Below are positions 18,283 through 28,142 of a stretch of DNA of 64,000 nucleotides, piece after piece (positions within the stretch are counted from its first letter, which is position 1; each line of letters starts with the position of its first letter). The position numbers and the translations under genes were made by a program. The notes under the pieces were generated by a model. The model was given only the letters and a program-made list of their open reading frames with translations. It was not told the origin of the DNA and did no database searches. Source of the stretch: Candidatus Heimdallarchaeota archaeon (lineage in GTDB: Archaea > Asgardarchaeota > Heimdallarchaeia > Heimdallarchaeales > Kariarchaeaceae); assembly GCA_026702845.1 (NCBI GenBank), contig JADCLS010000021.1:1-64000 (forward strand). The letters are read 5' to 3'.

Positions 18283-20388
18283 TTAGTGACCTCGTTCCCG
18301 TTTCTTTGGGATAATTACCAAAGTCAGCAGTGGTACCCATAGAGATATACTTATTCTCCAACCAGTGCTTGTAGGTGTTGTTATACTGGGAAATGGATCA
18401 CCATGTATTGCTTCATTTGAATCTGCAGCATCATACCCTTCAACCCGCATGTAATCCCTTGCTTTTTCATAAGAATACGAAATATCTGCCTGAATAGTTG
18501 ATACTGAGGATTGAGGGGATGCAATGGAGTACCAGGGAAGCCCAAATCCATCTCTAATCTGCATGAAGACATGCCTATCTAAAACATAATTCAAGGCATG
18601 ACGGACATTAATTTTTCTAAGATGTTCATTACGTAGGTTTAGATACAGAACCAGTGGTCCTGTTTGAACAGAACTTTGTTTGACAATAAATTGCTCTGAG
18701 TTAATATGTGCAGCCACCTGCTCTGCCCCCAGTTCAGAAGATAAGAAGTAATCAATTTCTCCTGCTTCAAATTGTATTAGCTGATTATTAATATCCTCTA
18801 TAACATGGAATTCGAAACTAGTAATTGCTTGATGTTCAGGCTTACTGTGATTCGTATCTGAACCTTCAAATGCCCAGTAGTAAGCCTCTTCAGCCCCTAC
18901 TCGATGCGGTGCAAACTTATCCAATGATACCCCATAGTATGCTTCCAGGGAGGAAAGCAATGAATCGTTGTAGAATACATCCACATCCCACTCATTAGGG
19001 AAGTAGTAATCCTCCCTAGCTCTGTAGGCAAATCGTTGCTCATCAATGTATACTAGTTGATAGGGCCCTACATGTGAGACACCTTCGGGTGAGGCCCAAT
19101 GCATCCATTCGGTGGTTTCAAAGGGAATGAAATCCATGGTTGAACCAATTGTTCCTATAGATGAATTATCGATATGAATGGTACCTCCAAGAATATGCTC
19201 TGGTAATGGTTTCAACCGACTTAGCATCCTTGTGAATTCATCGATATTACCCTTACCAGCATCAAAAATAATCTCTAGAGTATCATTAGGATAGAGTGAG
19301 GAAGCAAGATTATAGGAGAGTATAGGGCTGAAGTAATCTTCAAGAGTTAAATCTATTGATTTGGAATGCATGGCAGCAGAGATCAGATCTAGAGCCAGTA
19401 TAAAATCCTCACCATCCAGTTGATGAGCAGGAATTGTTGACCCATTGATTGCTCTAAACTCATTCCAGTAAGCATTATCACGTATGAAAAATGTAAAGTC
19501 GATCTGACTGGTATTTTTCATTGTACTCACAAAATTCCACGCAAGATCAGGGTGTGAATTAAGATTATTATCCAGGCTGATTAAAGAGGAATGCGTATAC
19601 TTTGATAGCATGGATTGTATGGAATCAAAGGATTGATATGGATCAAGCATAGCTTCTGTTGGTTTCAATGCCAGATTTAAATGGGTACTATTGGCTACTC
19701 TTTCATCATTATTCCAAGTTGCACCCAGTGCAGTGGATTCCAAAATACCTTCATCCACATCCCATAAGTCGTTATTTTCCCCTCCAAATCCATTCCACAT
19801 AGCATAGTAATTATCCATAACGATCAAAGGAATGGAGTAGAGTTGATTGCTAAAAAATCCATCATTCAGTGATTCAAATGCTGTGATTTTGGCCTCACCA
19901 TCTGTCATCGCATCAAATTCAGCAAAATTCAAGTTCTCCTCATTTTGATCCAAACCTGTATCTTGCAATTGCCATGTTTGCCATTCTGGATCATCCAAAT
20001 GATTAATATTTCTTCCCCAGTATTGATCTGAGCTATAGTAACTACCCAGATTATCTGAAATCAACTTTGTCATATCACCCTGAGAAGATAACTTGTCAGA
20101 ATCATATGAAAGAATGGTAATATCAAAGGCCAAGGAACTTGGATGAATCAATTCATCAACAAACTCATTATGGTCATAGGATTCAATTTTTACATCAATT
20201 CCCAGTGGGGCGAGGGCCTGTTTCAGATATAGTGCATAGGATTCTGATTGTCTATTCCCAGATTCTAACAGGTACCGTAATTGAAAGTTTATTTCTATAT
20301 AACTAGAAGATACTGTACTTGGCATAACAGGAACAGTGATGAGAAAAACCAGCAAGAATGTCAGTGAAAGGGAAGATTTCAAACCCAT
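18283..20388 (-). CDS. Peptide/nickel-type solute-binding protein (SBP family 5) with C-terminal anchor
   Basis: The start is taken at ATG 20388 (about 701 residues), which gives a clean signal sequence (MGLKSSLSLTFLLVFLI); a GTG nine codons upstream would add a hydrophilic tail. The body follows family-5 solute-binding proteins: the GPYQLVYIDEQRFAYRAREDYY segment and the VRHALNYVLDRHVFMQI helix near the end are typical. These proteins capture oligopeptides or similar solutes for ABC import. A TM helix and KKRERGH tail anchor it. No permease or ATPase genes are near, so it may be a stand-alone receptor or feed a remote transporter. Confidence 0.8.
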   Translation of the reverse strand: MGLKSSLSLTFLLVFLITVPVMPSTVSSSYIEINFQLRYLLESGNRQSESYALYLKQALAPLGIDVKIESYDHNEFVDELIHPSSLAFDITILSYDSDKLSSQGDMTKLISDNLGSYYSSDQYWGRNINHLDDPEWQTWQLQDTGLDQNEENLNFAEFDAMTDGEAKITAFESLNDGFFSNQLYSIPLIVMDNYYAMWNGFGGENNDLWDVDEGILESTALGATWNNDERVANSTHLNLALKPTEAMLDPYQSFDSIQSMLSKYTHSSLISLDNNLNSHPDLAWNFVSTMKNTSQIDFTFFIRDNAYWNEFRAINGSTIPAHQLDGEDFILALDLISAAMHSKSIDLTLEDYFSPILSYNLASSLYPNDTLEIIFDAGKGNIDEFTRMLSRLKPLPEHILGGTIHIDNSSIGTIGSTMDFIPFETTEWMHWASPEGVSHVGPYQLVYIDEQRFAYRAREDYYFPNEWDVDVFYNDSLLSSLEAYYGVSLDKFAPHRVGAEEAYYWAFEGSDTNHSKPEHQAITSFEFHVIEDINNQLIQFEAGEIDYFLSSELGAEQVAAHINSEQFIVKQSSVQTGPLVLYLNLRNEHLRKINVRHALNYVLDRHVFMQIRDGFGLPWYSIASPQSSVSTIQADISYSYEKARDYMRVEGYDAADSNEAIHGDPFPSITTPTSTGWRISISLWVPLLTLVIIPKKRERGH

Positions 20389-20487
20389 GATATGACATAC
20401 ATATAGGATATACACTAATAAAGAAATCGTCTTTTTGTATAGAAATGGTTGAAAGGATTGATTGATTGGTATTATGTATATATAATA

Positions 20488-21561
20488 TCACTCAAAATAA
20501 ATAAAGCTGAATAAACGTTTCACTTCATCATCTAAGTCAAGCATTGAGATTCCCTCTAATACAGAATTGATTTCAGAACCATATTTGAATTCAATTTCTT
20601 GACGAAGTTGAGAAAGTGCATTGAGGATAACTAATGATGTATATTTTGTGAAAACAGCAATGAAAAAGTCATCCGCCCATTCATAGACGATATTATAGTG
20701 GTTGAATTCAATAGATTTTGGGATGGTAGGCTGTTCAAAGAATTCTGTGAATATTCCCATAACTACATTTAATGCACCTGAAAGGAGAAATGTCTTGGCA
20801 TTAATATCCATAGGTTCATTAGTCTCATCAAAAAGATGTTTATACATCTCTACTCCAGATTTATTAACCACCATGATCATATAAACCTGTTCTGGTAAGG
20901 CAAAGATGATTCTGGTATCTCTCAAAAAAGCTCGAATGAGAAAAATATACCCAATTGAGAGAACTGGAAACCCAAAAATCAAGTAATCAGCACCAAAGAG
21001 TGATGCAATGATCAGCACTGGGATGAAACCAATTATGGAAATACTAATACCAATTGAGAACTCAATGATCTGCTTCCTCTGCTGAGGACCAAGGTTTTCT
21101 TTTAGTAATGAACGTAGATCATAAAAGATCAAACTGTAATTCCATAACAAGGCAATTGGATTAAAAATACCCACAACTTGAGATGCGGTATCTACTATAT
21201 AGAGGTCCCCCGAGATGGCACCAGCAACATGAACCATGATAATTCCAGTGATCAGTGCCCAGAATGAGATCTGAGTATGAATACGCCAAGTGGCAATAGT
21301 GGGATTTCTTAGATAGTGAACAAAGACGGATAAGGTTACGATTCCTAGTAAAGTGAGGATATTTTCAAGTGCACCTGAGATCGCATATGCTAGGAGATCC
21401 TCTTCCTTATCTATAACAGTGAAATGAAGTAGCCGTACCAGTATCCAAACAATAGTACTGGATAAGGTTACAATGAGCATCAAAATCTGCCTATTGATGG
21501 TTGGTTCCCTAGATCTGACCACTAGAAATAAAATAAATATATTGATGATCAGAGAAAGCAA
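20488..21561 (-). CDS. Seven-TM protein with cytosolic longin/roadblock-like domain
   Basis: Residues 1-220 of 357 hold seven hydrophobic helices in the layout of histidine-kinase 7TM sensor modules. Residues about 225-345 form a soluble alpha/beta domain (VYMIMVVNKSGVEMYKHLF...FLLSGALNVVMGIFTEFF...IVYEWADDFFIAVFTK) resembling longin/roadblock-like domains of Asgard proteins, which bind small GTPases or regulate vesicles in relatives. The same pattern occurs at 28449 and 59452. The only start with a standard codon is TTG 21561; the hydrophobic frame continues 13 codons upstream without ATG, GTG or TTG, so the true start may be non-standard. Confidence 0.7.
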   Translation of the reverse strand: MLSLIINIFILFLVVRSREPTINRQILMLIVTLSSTIVWILVRLLHFTVIDKEEDLLAYAISGALENILTLLGIVTLSVFVHYLRNPTIATWRIHTQISFWALITGIIMVHVAGAISGDLYIVDTASQVVGIFNPIALLWNYSLIFYDLRSLLKENLGPQQRKQIIEFSIGISISIIGFIPVLIIASLFGADYLIFGFPVLSIGYIFLIRAFLRDTRIIFALPEQVYMIMVVNKSGVEMYKHLFDETNEPMDINAKTFLLSGALNVVMGIFTEFFEQPTIPKSIEFNHYNIVYEWADDFFIAVFTKYTSLVILNALSQLRQEIEFKYGSEINSVLEGISMLDLDDEVKRLFSFIYFE

Positions 21562-21777
21562 GGCAATAAGTAGAATGATGAAATCGATATCGGAATATCT
21601 AGACCAAGGCTATTTAAGCATATATGGAAGAGAAAACCTATCTTGCAACCATGTGAGGGTGAAATTTCATCAATATTGTACAGATTTAACAATTTTGCTT
21701 GAAAAGTTAAAAAAATTAGTGATTAAGTATCTTCTGAACTATATACAATAATAAATAAATTTTATGAATAACCAAAA

Positions 21778-23004
21778 ATGAATAACATCTGGACATACTG
21801 TAATGTTGCAGATTATACTCCTACCGAACGTTCTATTGATGATTCCATAGAATCAGGTATGAATTTTATCAAACGATTATTCAGAACTTCCCAAAAGGAG
21901 TCTGTGTTTAAACCAGTTGATAACTTAATTCCTTTCTCAAAAGCCAGATTAAACAGGTTAGTTCCATCCCCGGACTGGCATCAAGCATTATCCAATTTGG
22001 ATTCTACCTTGCTTCCCTTATTAGAAAAAAATGAGAATTTGATATTTCTTATCTCCCAACCTGAAAGTGAAAATACATCAATTATCAAAAAATGGGCAAT
22101 TTCAAATAAAGTTGAAATGATCACTCCACCTGAAAATGATGAAATCTTCACTAATTCAGAAAAATGGTTTTCATATTTTACTGAAGTCCAGAAATCCGCC
22201 AATAAGCCCGTATTAATATTGAAATTTGAGAAGTATTTCTATAATCATCATAGAGGCTTAAATCTCATTCGCAAAATATTTAATCAGCTCAAAACTAGTA
22301 ATTCAACATATCTGATTGAGTTAAACTCATTTTTCTGGACTTACCTCAATGTTAACCATGAACTACCTGATATTCATTATATTGCACTCACATCACAAGC
22401 ATTTTCAGCAGATCAACTCACTTTTTGGTTTCAACATCTTACTGAAAGATCAAGAAATTACAGATATCTATACAGAAAGACTAATGATGGGAAATACCTC
22501 ATCCATCCAGATAATGAATCCATGAAAATAAAAGAAGAACAACTTGATTCTAAATTATTCCGCAAATTGAACTCCTATTGTCTAGGAATACCCAATATTG
22601 CGTTATATTACTGGAAAAATAACCTGAGAGTATCACCGGATGCGGAACTACTCAAACACGAGGAGGAAGATTTAGGTCCAGATATAATGACAAAATTGAT
22701 GAATTCGACAATTTGGGTACTTCCTTGGGAAAAATTTCCTAAGCCTGAAATTGTAAATAAACTTACCAATGATGAGGAAATACTACTTTGGAATCTGATC
22801 TTGCATAGCTATTTGACCTTAGAAGAGATGAAAAAAATTGTAGGTCCTACAATACAAGGTGTTTCGAGTATACTTGTTAGGTTGTTAAAGCTGGATATAA
22901 TATGGAGTATACCACAGGGCTACAAGATAAATCCTCCATTTTATCCTATCATAAAAAGAATACTAGATGCAGAAGGCTATCTAACAGATCCTTGGGGGAA
23001 TTGA
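21778..23004 (+). CDS. Pseudo-P-loop protein coupled to MscS
   Basis: The 408-residue soluble protein looks like an inactivated AAA/STAND-type ATPase. The strand NLIFLISQPESENTSIIKKWA (about 87-107) occupies the place of a Walker A, but GxxxxGK is replaced by SQPESENTS. VLILKFEKYFYNHHRGLNLIRKIF resembles the sensor or Walker B region, and the C-terminus (about 325-405) looks like a winged helix (SYLTLEEMKKIVGPTIQGVSSILVRLLKLDII). The mscS gene starts one base after its stop, so the two are co-translated, and the protein may regulate the channel. The assignment rests on pattern only. Confidence 0.55.
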   Translation: MNNIWTYCNVADYTPTERSIDDSIESGMNFIKRLFRTSQKESVFKPVDNLIPFSKARLNRLVPSPDWHQALSNLDSTLLPLLEKNENLIFLISQPESENTSIIKKWAISNKVEMITPPENDEIFTNSEKWFSYFTEVQKSANKPVLILKFEKYFYNHHRGLNLIRKIFNQLKTSNSTYLIELNSFFWTYLNVNHELPDIHYIALTSQAFSADQLTFWFQHLTERSRNYRYLYRKTNDGKYLIHPDNESMKIKEEQLDSKLFRKLNSYCLGIPNIALYYWKNNLRVSPDAELLKHEEEDLGPDIMTKLMNSTIWVLPWEKFPKPEIVNKLTNDEEILLWNLILHSYLTLEEMKKIVGPTIQGVSSILVRLLKLDIIWSIPQGYKINPPFYPIIKRILDAEGYLTDPWGN

Positions 23005-23005
23005 A

Positions 23006-23797
23006 ATGGCAGATAACATAATTCGAGAAATCACACCTAGTTTAATTTTCCAAGCAATTTTTATTATTGCAATGGGATTACTCACATTTAGGATAATTCG
23101 GTTTGTTATACCCATAATCGCTGAAAAAGTATCTGGAAAAAGACGCCTTACAGTTCTCTACATGATTCCAGTGAGCCGTTTAATAGTACTTTTGATAGTA
23201 TTAACCAGTCTACTGAACTTATTCATTGATGCATCGCAACAGGACTTGATCACAATAATTGGTGCAGTTGGACTAGCAATTGGTTTTGCCTTTAAAGATT
23301 ATGTGAGTAATCTTATAGCAGGTTTTGTTATTCTCTATGAGGCCCCTTTTAGACCAGGAGACTGGATTGAGGTAAATGGTACCTATGGTGAGGTGATGAG
23401 CATCGGGTTGAGAGTGCTAGAAATTCGGACTTCAGATGATACTATCGTTAAAATCCCCCAATCCATATTTTGGAATACACCTATATTCAATAGTTCATCT
23501 GGCCAGAAAGAACTCATGTGTGTCATCAGTTTTTACCTTAAGCCAGATGCTGATGCACATCTAGTCTTATCTTTACTTCGTGATTCAACAAGGAGTTCAA
23601 GCTATTATCAGCATAGAAAGGGTATAAATATTACAATAAACGAGAAGCTAGGTTATACACTGTATCGTATCAAGGCTTATCCAATTGATGCACGACAGCA
23701 ATTCAAATTTATTAGTGATGTAACTATCAGAGTAAAAGATTTGTTAAAGCATAACTCCATCAGCTATGTTGACCATCCTTTCTTACCCAAATCCTGA
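23006..23797 (+). CDS. mscS: MscS-family mechanosensitive channel
   Basis: The 263-residue protein has three TM helices (about 12-34, 55-74, 83-112). The pore helix contains GAVGLAIGFAFKDYVSNLIAGFVIL, and the beta domain starts PFRPGDWIEVNGTYGEV, followed by IKIPQSxFWN-type sequence (VKIPQSIFWN). MscS channels open under membrane tension and release solutes on osmotic downshock. It is one base after a pseudo-ATPase gene, which suggests an extra regulatory partner. Confidence 0.93.
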   Translation: MADNIIREITPSLIFQAIFIIAMGLLTFRIIRFVIPIIAEKVSGKRRLTVLYMIPVSRLIVLLIVLTSLLNLFIDASQQDLITIIGAVGLAIGFAFKDYVSNLIAGFVILYEAPFRPGDWIEVNGTYGEVMSIGLRVLEIRTSDDTIVKIPQSIFWNTPIFNSSSGQKELMCVISFYLKPDADAHLVLSLLRDSTRSSSYYQHRKGINITINEKLGYTLYRIKAYPIDARQQFKFISDVTIRVKDLLKHNSISYVDHPFLPKS

Positions 23798-24037
23798 TGT
23801 ACATTCAATCTGTATTTTTGATTTAGGCTTCATATGTAGCAGAAGGATCTCTTTTGAAATAAAAATCAAATCATATTTCTTCTAGGACTAAGTCATATCA
23901 AGTAGCAAAGGAATGCGAATTGGTTTTCCACCGGATTGAATAGTTTAATTAATTACCATGATTCCGGATATAATGAAGTACAAAAAGGTGAATCCATACA
24001 TAAGTTGCCCATAGTACCTTTTATAGATAACTAATAC

Positions 24038-25180
24038 ATGAACAAATATCAGTTAAAATGGTGGAAAAGTATGAAAGAATTATTTTATCTCAAAGATGAC
24101 GGTGTAATCAAAGAAATACGTTCCAAGCACTATAACACGCAATTCAACAGAGAGAATGGTCTATTTCTTCGTTGGGGAAAAAATCTTGAGGATGATCCAG
24201 ATTACAGCCCCATAGGCCCCGAGTTGCTAGATATTGAGATCTCTGCTGGAAAATGCTCAGGTAATTGTCCATTTTGTTACAAGAGCAATAATTTAAGCAA
24301 AACTAATGAAGTTATGTCATTTGAACTATTCAGAAACCTTATGAGGATTCTTCCCATAAGTGTAAACCAGATTGCTTTTGGCATAACAGATCTTGATTCC
24401 AATTCAGATATGTGGAGAATCATGGAGTATGCTAGGGAGAAGGGAGTAATTCCTAACTATACATGTAACGGTAAGCAAGTAACCGAGGATATTGCTAAGC
24501 GGACAGCTAAAATATGTGGTGCTGTAGCTGTTTCAATGTATAATAGAGATGAATGTTACAATGCAGTACAAAAATTCTGTAACGCTGGGATGGTTCAGGT
24601 CAATATTCATTATATGCTCGCTGAAGAGACTTTGGAAGAGGCTTTTGAAGTAATAGATGATATTGTCACAGATACTCGACTAACTGATTTATATGGAATT
24701 ATATTTCTGCAATATAAGCCCCATGGAAGAGGGATTGGCTCCTTCACCCCAATAAAGAACTTGATGAGATTTAATCAACTTTTAAAGAAGGCTACTGATA
24801 TGAGGGTGAGTTTTGGATTTGATTCTTGTACCAGCCCTATATACATGAAGAGTATTGAGAAGGATCAAGAATTTCATCAGAAGGTGGAGTATGTTGAACC
24901 TTGTGAATCGGGATTATTTTCACTATACTGTAACACCAAGGCTGAATTTTTCCCCTGTAGTTTTATGGAAGGGGAGAATGGTTGGGAAAACGGTTTAAAG
25001 AGTGATCATATCAAGGATTTCAGTGAATTATGGAATCATGAGAGGCTGATTGCCTGGAGAAAGCAGTTAATCAACTCATCTAAACATTGTGAGTGTGATC
25101 TCAAGATATATTGTCGCAGTTGTCCAAATTTCATCAGTATTACAACATGTAAGGAAATTAAGCTTCAAGCAATGGATTAA
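24038..25180 (+). CDS. Radical SAM protein with C-terminal Cys cluster
   Basis: The 380-residue protein carries the 4Fe-4S radical SAM motif CSGNCPFC (Cys 73, 77, 80; CxxxCxxC), then a TIM-barrel-like run (IAFGITDLDSN, VQVNIHYML, YGIIFLQYKPHG). The C-terminal third has Cys-rich segments (CESGLFSLYC, PCSF, CECDLKIYCRSC, TTC) that match a SPASM-like auxiliary cluster domain. SPASM proteins often modify peptides, but no precursor gene is visible nearby. A TATA at about 24017-24025 suggests a leaderless mRNA. The gene overlaps the RING gene tail to tail by four bases. Confidence 0.85.
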   Translation: MNKYQLKWWKSMKELFYLKDDGVIKEIRSKHYNTQFNRENGLFLRWGKNLEDDPDYSPIGPELLDIEISAGKCSGNCPFCYKSNNLSKTNEVMSFELFRNLMRILPISVNQIAFGITDLDSNSDMWRIMEYAREKGVIPNYTCNGKQVTEDIAKRTAKICGAVAVSMYNRDECYNAVQKFCNAGMVQVNIHYMLAEETLEEAFEVIDDIVTDTRLTDLYGIIFLQYKPHGRGIGSFTPIKNLMRFNQLLKKATDMRVSFGFDSCTSPIYMKSIEKDQEFHQKVEYVEPCESGLFSLYCNTKAEFFPCSFMEGENGWENGLKSDHIKDFSELWNHERLIAWRKQLINSSKHCECDLKIYCRSCPNFISITTCKEIKLQAMD

Positions 25181-25857
25181 CGAAATCTGCGTGTGGGCGA
25201 TATCCAAACAGTTTTGCAAACTGGACAGTGATGTCTGTCCTCAAGATCTCTGAGGTGTCTTGGATGAATAGAATGCTTGCAGCATGGGAATACATATGGT
25301 TTTGATCCGAGAGTTGTTCTGCATATGATACAAGTAGATTGACTGAAAATTGTTGCACGTTTACGATATTCAGGTAATTCGTCGATCAAACTATCCAATT
25401 TATTCTTCAGGAGTGGTTTGCGATTCTGATAACTAGATTGATTTTGCCTGTTATTTGATTGCAGTTTTTCTTGCATGAGATCAGAAAATTTTTTCTTCAA
25501 TTTCCACTTCCGGATATGTTCAGGTATTGGTTCACGTTTGAATTCTTCATCCTCAGTGAAACTATAGCTCCCTTCTTTCTTGATAATTGCCTGCACTCCC
25601 TTATACTGAATGATATTAAAATTATCTATTCCATGTTTTTTCATGAAGTATGATTCAGCAATGACAAATGGCACTAATAGTAGGTAAATAAAAAGGAGTA
25701 TGAAAGGAAATATTGAAAGAAAAATGTCGATTCCATCAAGAAATGCAAAAAAAACTATGAATACTCCAATGATGATCTTTCTATAGGTTGCATTGAATCT
25801 GAGACGAGAAGCATCAAATTCATACTCCTCCACACGAGTATATGTAGATCTCAACAT
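25177..25857 (-). CDS. Membrane-anchored RING-finger protein (candidate E3 ligase)
   Basis: The 226-residue protein has two adjacent TM helices (about 27-45 and 48-68), a charged helical linker, and a C-terminal zinc module with Cys 176, 179 and 193, His 195, 198 and 201, Cys 211 and 214. The spacing C-x2-C-x13-C-x-H-x2-H-x2-H-x9-C-x2-C fits a RING-type cross-brace. RING proteins bring ubiquitin-charged E2 enzymes to substrates; Asgard and Caldiarchaeum lineages are known to have such systems. No ubiquitin, E1 or E2 gene is in the window, so a non-ligase zinc-binding role stays possible. Confidence 0.7.
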   Translation of the reverse strand: MLRSTYTRVEEYEFDASRLRFNATYRKIIIGVFIVFFAFLDGIDIFLSIFPFILLFIYLLLVPFVIAESYFMKKHGIDNFNIIQYKGVQAIIKKEGSYSFTEDEEFKREPIPEHIRKWKLKKKFSDLMQEKLQSNNRQNQSSYQNRKPLLKNKLDSLIDELPEYRKRATIFSQSTCIICRTTLGSKPYVFPCCKHSIHPRHLRDLEDRHHCPVCKTVWISPTRRFR

Positions 25858-25978
25858 GTGTATTCACCAAAATACTAGTGGATTACCAGCTATATAATGA
25901 TATTCACCATATAGATTAATTATGCATATGTGTACAAAGAGAAGCTTAATATGATGGGAATTCATTATTCTACCTATT

Positions 25979-26449
25979 ATGGGTAAAACATTCAAGTTCT
26001 GCACATATTGTGAGGAGATTGGAGACTGCTGTACTAATATTCGTAGTATACGTCATACTATGGATAGGGAACTATTTGAGATATTACTTGATCTAGATAC
26101 GGATGAAATGAGAAATCTTACATTGCAGCTCTTCGGTCTAAAAATCATAGATAATTGGACTGATCTTTTTGTAATGAAGTTGGGAAATGACCCTGATGAC
26201 GACAGAGTATACATTGTGGAGACAAGAAGGGTTAATTCATTTCCGATATTTTCATGCTGGAAGTACCATCCAGCATATTGCAAATCCTGTTTCTGGATAA
26301 AGAAACTTCCATGGTTTGCTGAGAAGGAGAAGGTACATTATCCAGATAAACCCCGTAAATCACTACCTAAGGTCAAAGGAATGCGTAAACAGTATCAGAG
26401 GTGGATGCAAAAAGAATTTGAATTAATTTGCACTAATACAGGAGTATAG
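25979..26449 (+). CDS. Cys-rich hypothetical protein
   Basis: The 156-residue soluble protein has an N-terminal Cys group (CTYCEEIGDCC) and a second one (SCWKYHPAYCKSC), together a plausible zinc or iron-sulfur site. The C-terminal third is basic (KPRKSLPKVKGMRKQYQRWMQK). The family is not recognised. It has its own TATA-like upstream sequence and lies between the RING gene (divergent) and dnaJ. The pairing of Cys clusters and a basic tail would fit a nucleic-acid- or protein-binding factor, but there is no direct evidence. Confidence 0.6.
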   Translation: MGKTFKFCTYCEEIGDCCTNIRSIRHTMDRELFEILLDLDTDEMRNLTLQLFGLKIIDNWTDLFVMKLGNDPDDDRVYIVETRRVNSFPIFSCWKYHPAYCKSCFWIKKLPWFAEKEKVHYPDKPRKSLPKVKGMRKQYQRWMQKEFELICTNTGV

Positions 26450-26517
26450 AGTACAGATGGTTGACTGACTAAAAACAGGAATTGCGAACCTCGATACCCT
26501 CTTAAATTATGCCAACA

Positions 26518-26551
26518 TTTATAAATTAGAAAGTACAAATGAGTATTGTAC
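26518..26551 (+). promoter_or_regulatory. dnaJ promoter with palindromic candidate operator
   Basis: TATA TTTATAAA (26518-26525) is followed by GTACAA-N7-TTGTAC at 26533-26551, a perfect 6-bp inverted repeat covering the expected transcription start. Its right part, TGAGTATTGTAC, matches TGAGTAATGTAC in the dnaK promoter. It is a candidate site for a shared heat-shock repressor. Confidence 0.55.
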
Positions 26552-26605
26552 ATAAAGTCCTATACTGTAGCAGAGAGCATTTGCTGATCATTAGGAGGAA
26601 TCACC

Positions 26606-27724
26606 ATGAGCGATAAACGAGACTATTACGAGGTACTTGGCGTAGAGAAAGGAGCCACTGAGAAGGATCTCAAACGGGCCTACCGTAAGCTGGCCATGAA
26701 GTACCACCCAGACAAATATGAAGGACCAAAAGAGGAAGGAGAGGCCAAATTTAAGGAATTGAACGAGGCATATTCAGTACTTAGTGACCCCCAAAAACGT
26801 TCACAGTATGATCGATTCGGCCATGCAGGGCTCAAGGGACAGAGCATGGACTTCGATCCGAACGATATCTTCAGCTCAATATTTGGCTCATTCTTTGGAG
26901 GATCAGGTCGAGGTGGATTCGATTTTGGTGGATTTGGTGGTTCACAACGATCCAGAGGACAACGAGGACCTACAAAGGGAGATGATGTGGTATTACGACT
27001 TGATCTCACCTATGAAGAGGCATATGATGGTGTTTCCAAGAAAATCAAGATGCCGTTCAACAAGGCATGTGATGATTGTATGGGAAGCCGTGCAGAGAAG
27101 GGATCGGGCATGAGATCCTGTCGCAAATGCAATGGCCATGGAATTCTTGAGAAACAAACTCGACAGGGCTTCTTTGTGCAGATTACACAGGAGGCATGTG
27201 ATGCCTGTTCTGGATCGGGTGAAGTACCTGAGAAGAAATGTAAGACCTGTAAAGGAACAGGAAAATCAGATAAACGAGAAGAGATCACAGTGAAGATACC
27301 ACCCGGAATTGATGATGGAGAGGCAGTCAGAGTGCAGGGCAAGGGAAGACCCAGCAACAATGGAGGTATGCCAGGTGATCTAATCTTTCGCATAAACTTG
27401 CGTGAACACCACCATTTTGTTCGAGAAGGCATTAATGTCTACAAAAAATTGCGTGTAGATTATCCCACCCTTGTTCTGGGAGGTGAGGTCGAAGTGGATG
27501 TTATTGGAGGAAAAGACGACCATCCCAAAGAGATGCTAAGCATCCCCGCAGGCACCCAATACAATGATATCATTACATTGAGAGGGAAGGGATATGTCAG
27601 AAAAACAAGAGGACAGACAGTCACTGGCGATATGCGATATGTAATCGAGATTGATGTACCAAGAAAAGTTTCTGCTAAAGAGAAGAAATTACTAAAAGAG
27701 TTACAAACCTTAGCTAAGAATTAA
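26606..27724 (+). CDS. dnaJ: Co-chaperone DnaJ (Hsp40)
   Basis: The 372-residue type-I Hsp40 has a J domain (residues 5-70) with HPD at 34-36, which stimulates Hsp70 ATPase, then a Gly/Phe-rich linker (about 96-122), a zinc domain with four CxxC units (Cys 155/158, 172/175, 198/201, 212/215; the first lacks its usual GxG) and the C-terminal substrate-binding domains. The AGGAGG at 26593-26598 supports the start. It works with the DnaK encoded at 1461 and shares a promoter motif with it. The base composition is GC-richer than that of neighbours, as for dnaK. It ends four bases inside the convergent pilin gene. Confidence 0.97.
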   Translation: MSDKRDYYEVLGVEKGATEKDLKRAYRKLAMKYHPDKYEGPKEEGEAKFKELNEAYSVLSDPQKRSQYDRFGHAGLKGQSMDFDPNDIFSSIFGSFFGGSGRGGFDFGGFGGSQRSRGQRGPTKGDDVVLRLDLTYEEAYDGVSKKIKMPFNKACDDCMGSRAEKGSGMRSCRKCNGHGILEKQTRQGFFVQITQEACDACSGSGEVPEKKCKTCKGTGKSDKREEITVKIPPGIDDGEAVRVQGKGRPSNNGGMPGDLIFRINLREHHHFVREGINVYKKLRVDYPTLVLGGEVEVDVIGGKDDHPKEMLSIPAGTQYNDIITLRGKGYVRKTRGQTVTGDMRYVIEIDVPRKVSAKEKKLLKELQTLAKN

Positions 27725-28122
27725 TTGAAATTTACATTCTCTAGGATATAGATCTGATTGGAACCACCATTAGTATGATAATGAAAATACAGATCACCAG
27801 ACCCAGACATAGCACCAGAGAATTGTAGAGTGAGGATAGCTTGACCACTAACAGTGTCAGGAGAGACAATACTCGCATCAAAACTTGTACCATTATTAAA
27901 TTGTACCTTGGTGATGCTTACCTCAGAACTTACGGTCACTTTTCCACTCCAGGTACCTGCACCCGCGTCCAGGGATATGGTATCCACCACAAATGAGGTG
28001 GTAGTATTATCAAATATATCATTCACTACAGCATAGATAATTGCACTTGCGGCAACAGTCAAGGCGATGAGGAGAACTACTGCAATAACAGGAGATACAG
28101 CTTTTTTACTTGCTAACTTCAT
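27721..28122 (-). CDS. Archaeal type IV pilin
   Basis: The 133-residue protein starts at ATG 28122, preceded by GGGTGA; a GTG three codons upstream is less likely. The N-terminus [20 protein letters not shown] is the class III signal typical of archaeal Pilin_N proteins: a prepilin peptidase cuts near the KKA region and the hydrophobic helix packs into the pilus core. The rest is a small, Gly/Ser/Thr-rich beta-sandwich head. No assembly ATPase or platform gene is close. A 23-bp palindrome lies 20 bases upstream in the leader. Confidence 0.92.
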   Translation of the reverse strand: MKLASKKAVSPVIAVVLLIALTVAASAIIYAVVNDIFDNTTTSFVVDTISLDAGAGTWSGKVTVSSEVSITKVQFNNGTSFDASIVSPDTVSGQAILTLQFSGAMSGSGDLYFHYHTNGGSNQIYILENVNFN

Positions 28123-28142
28123 AATGATCACCCTCGATCAAT

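Noticed and set aside
21473..21751. 92-residue plus-strand frame
   Set aside because: It is mostly antisense to the first TM helices of the 7TM protein, and its tail covers that gene's promoter.
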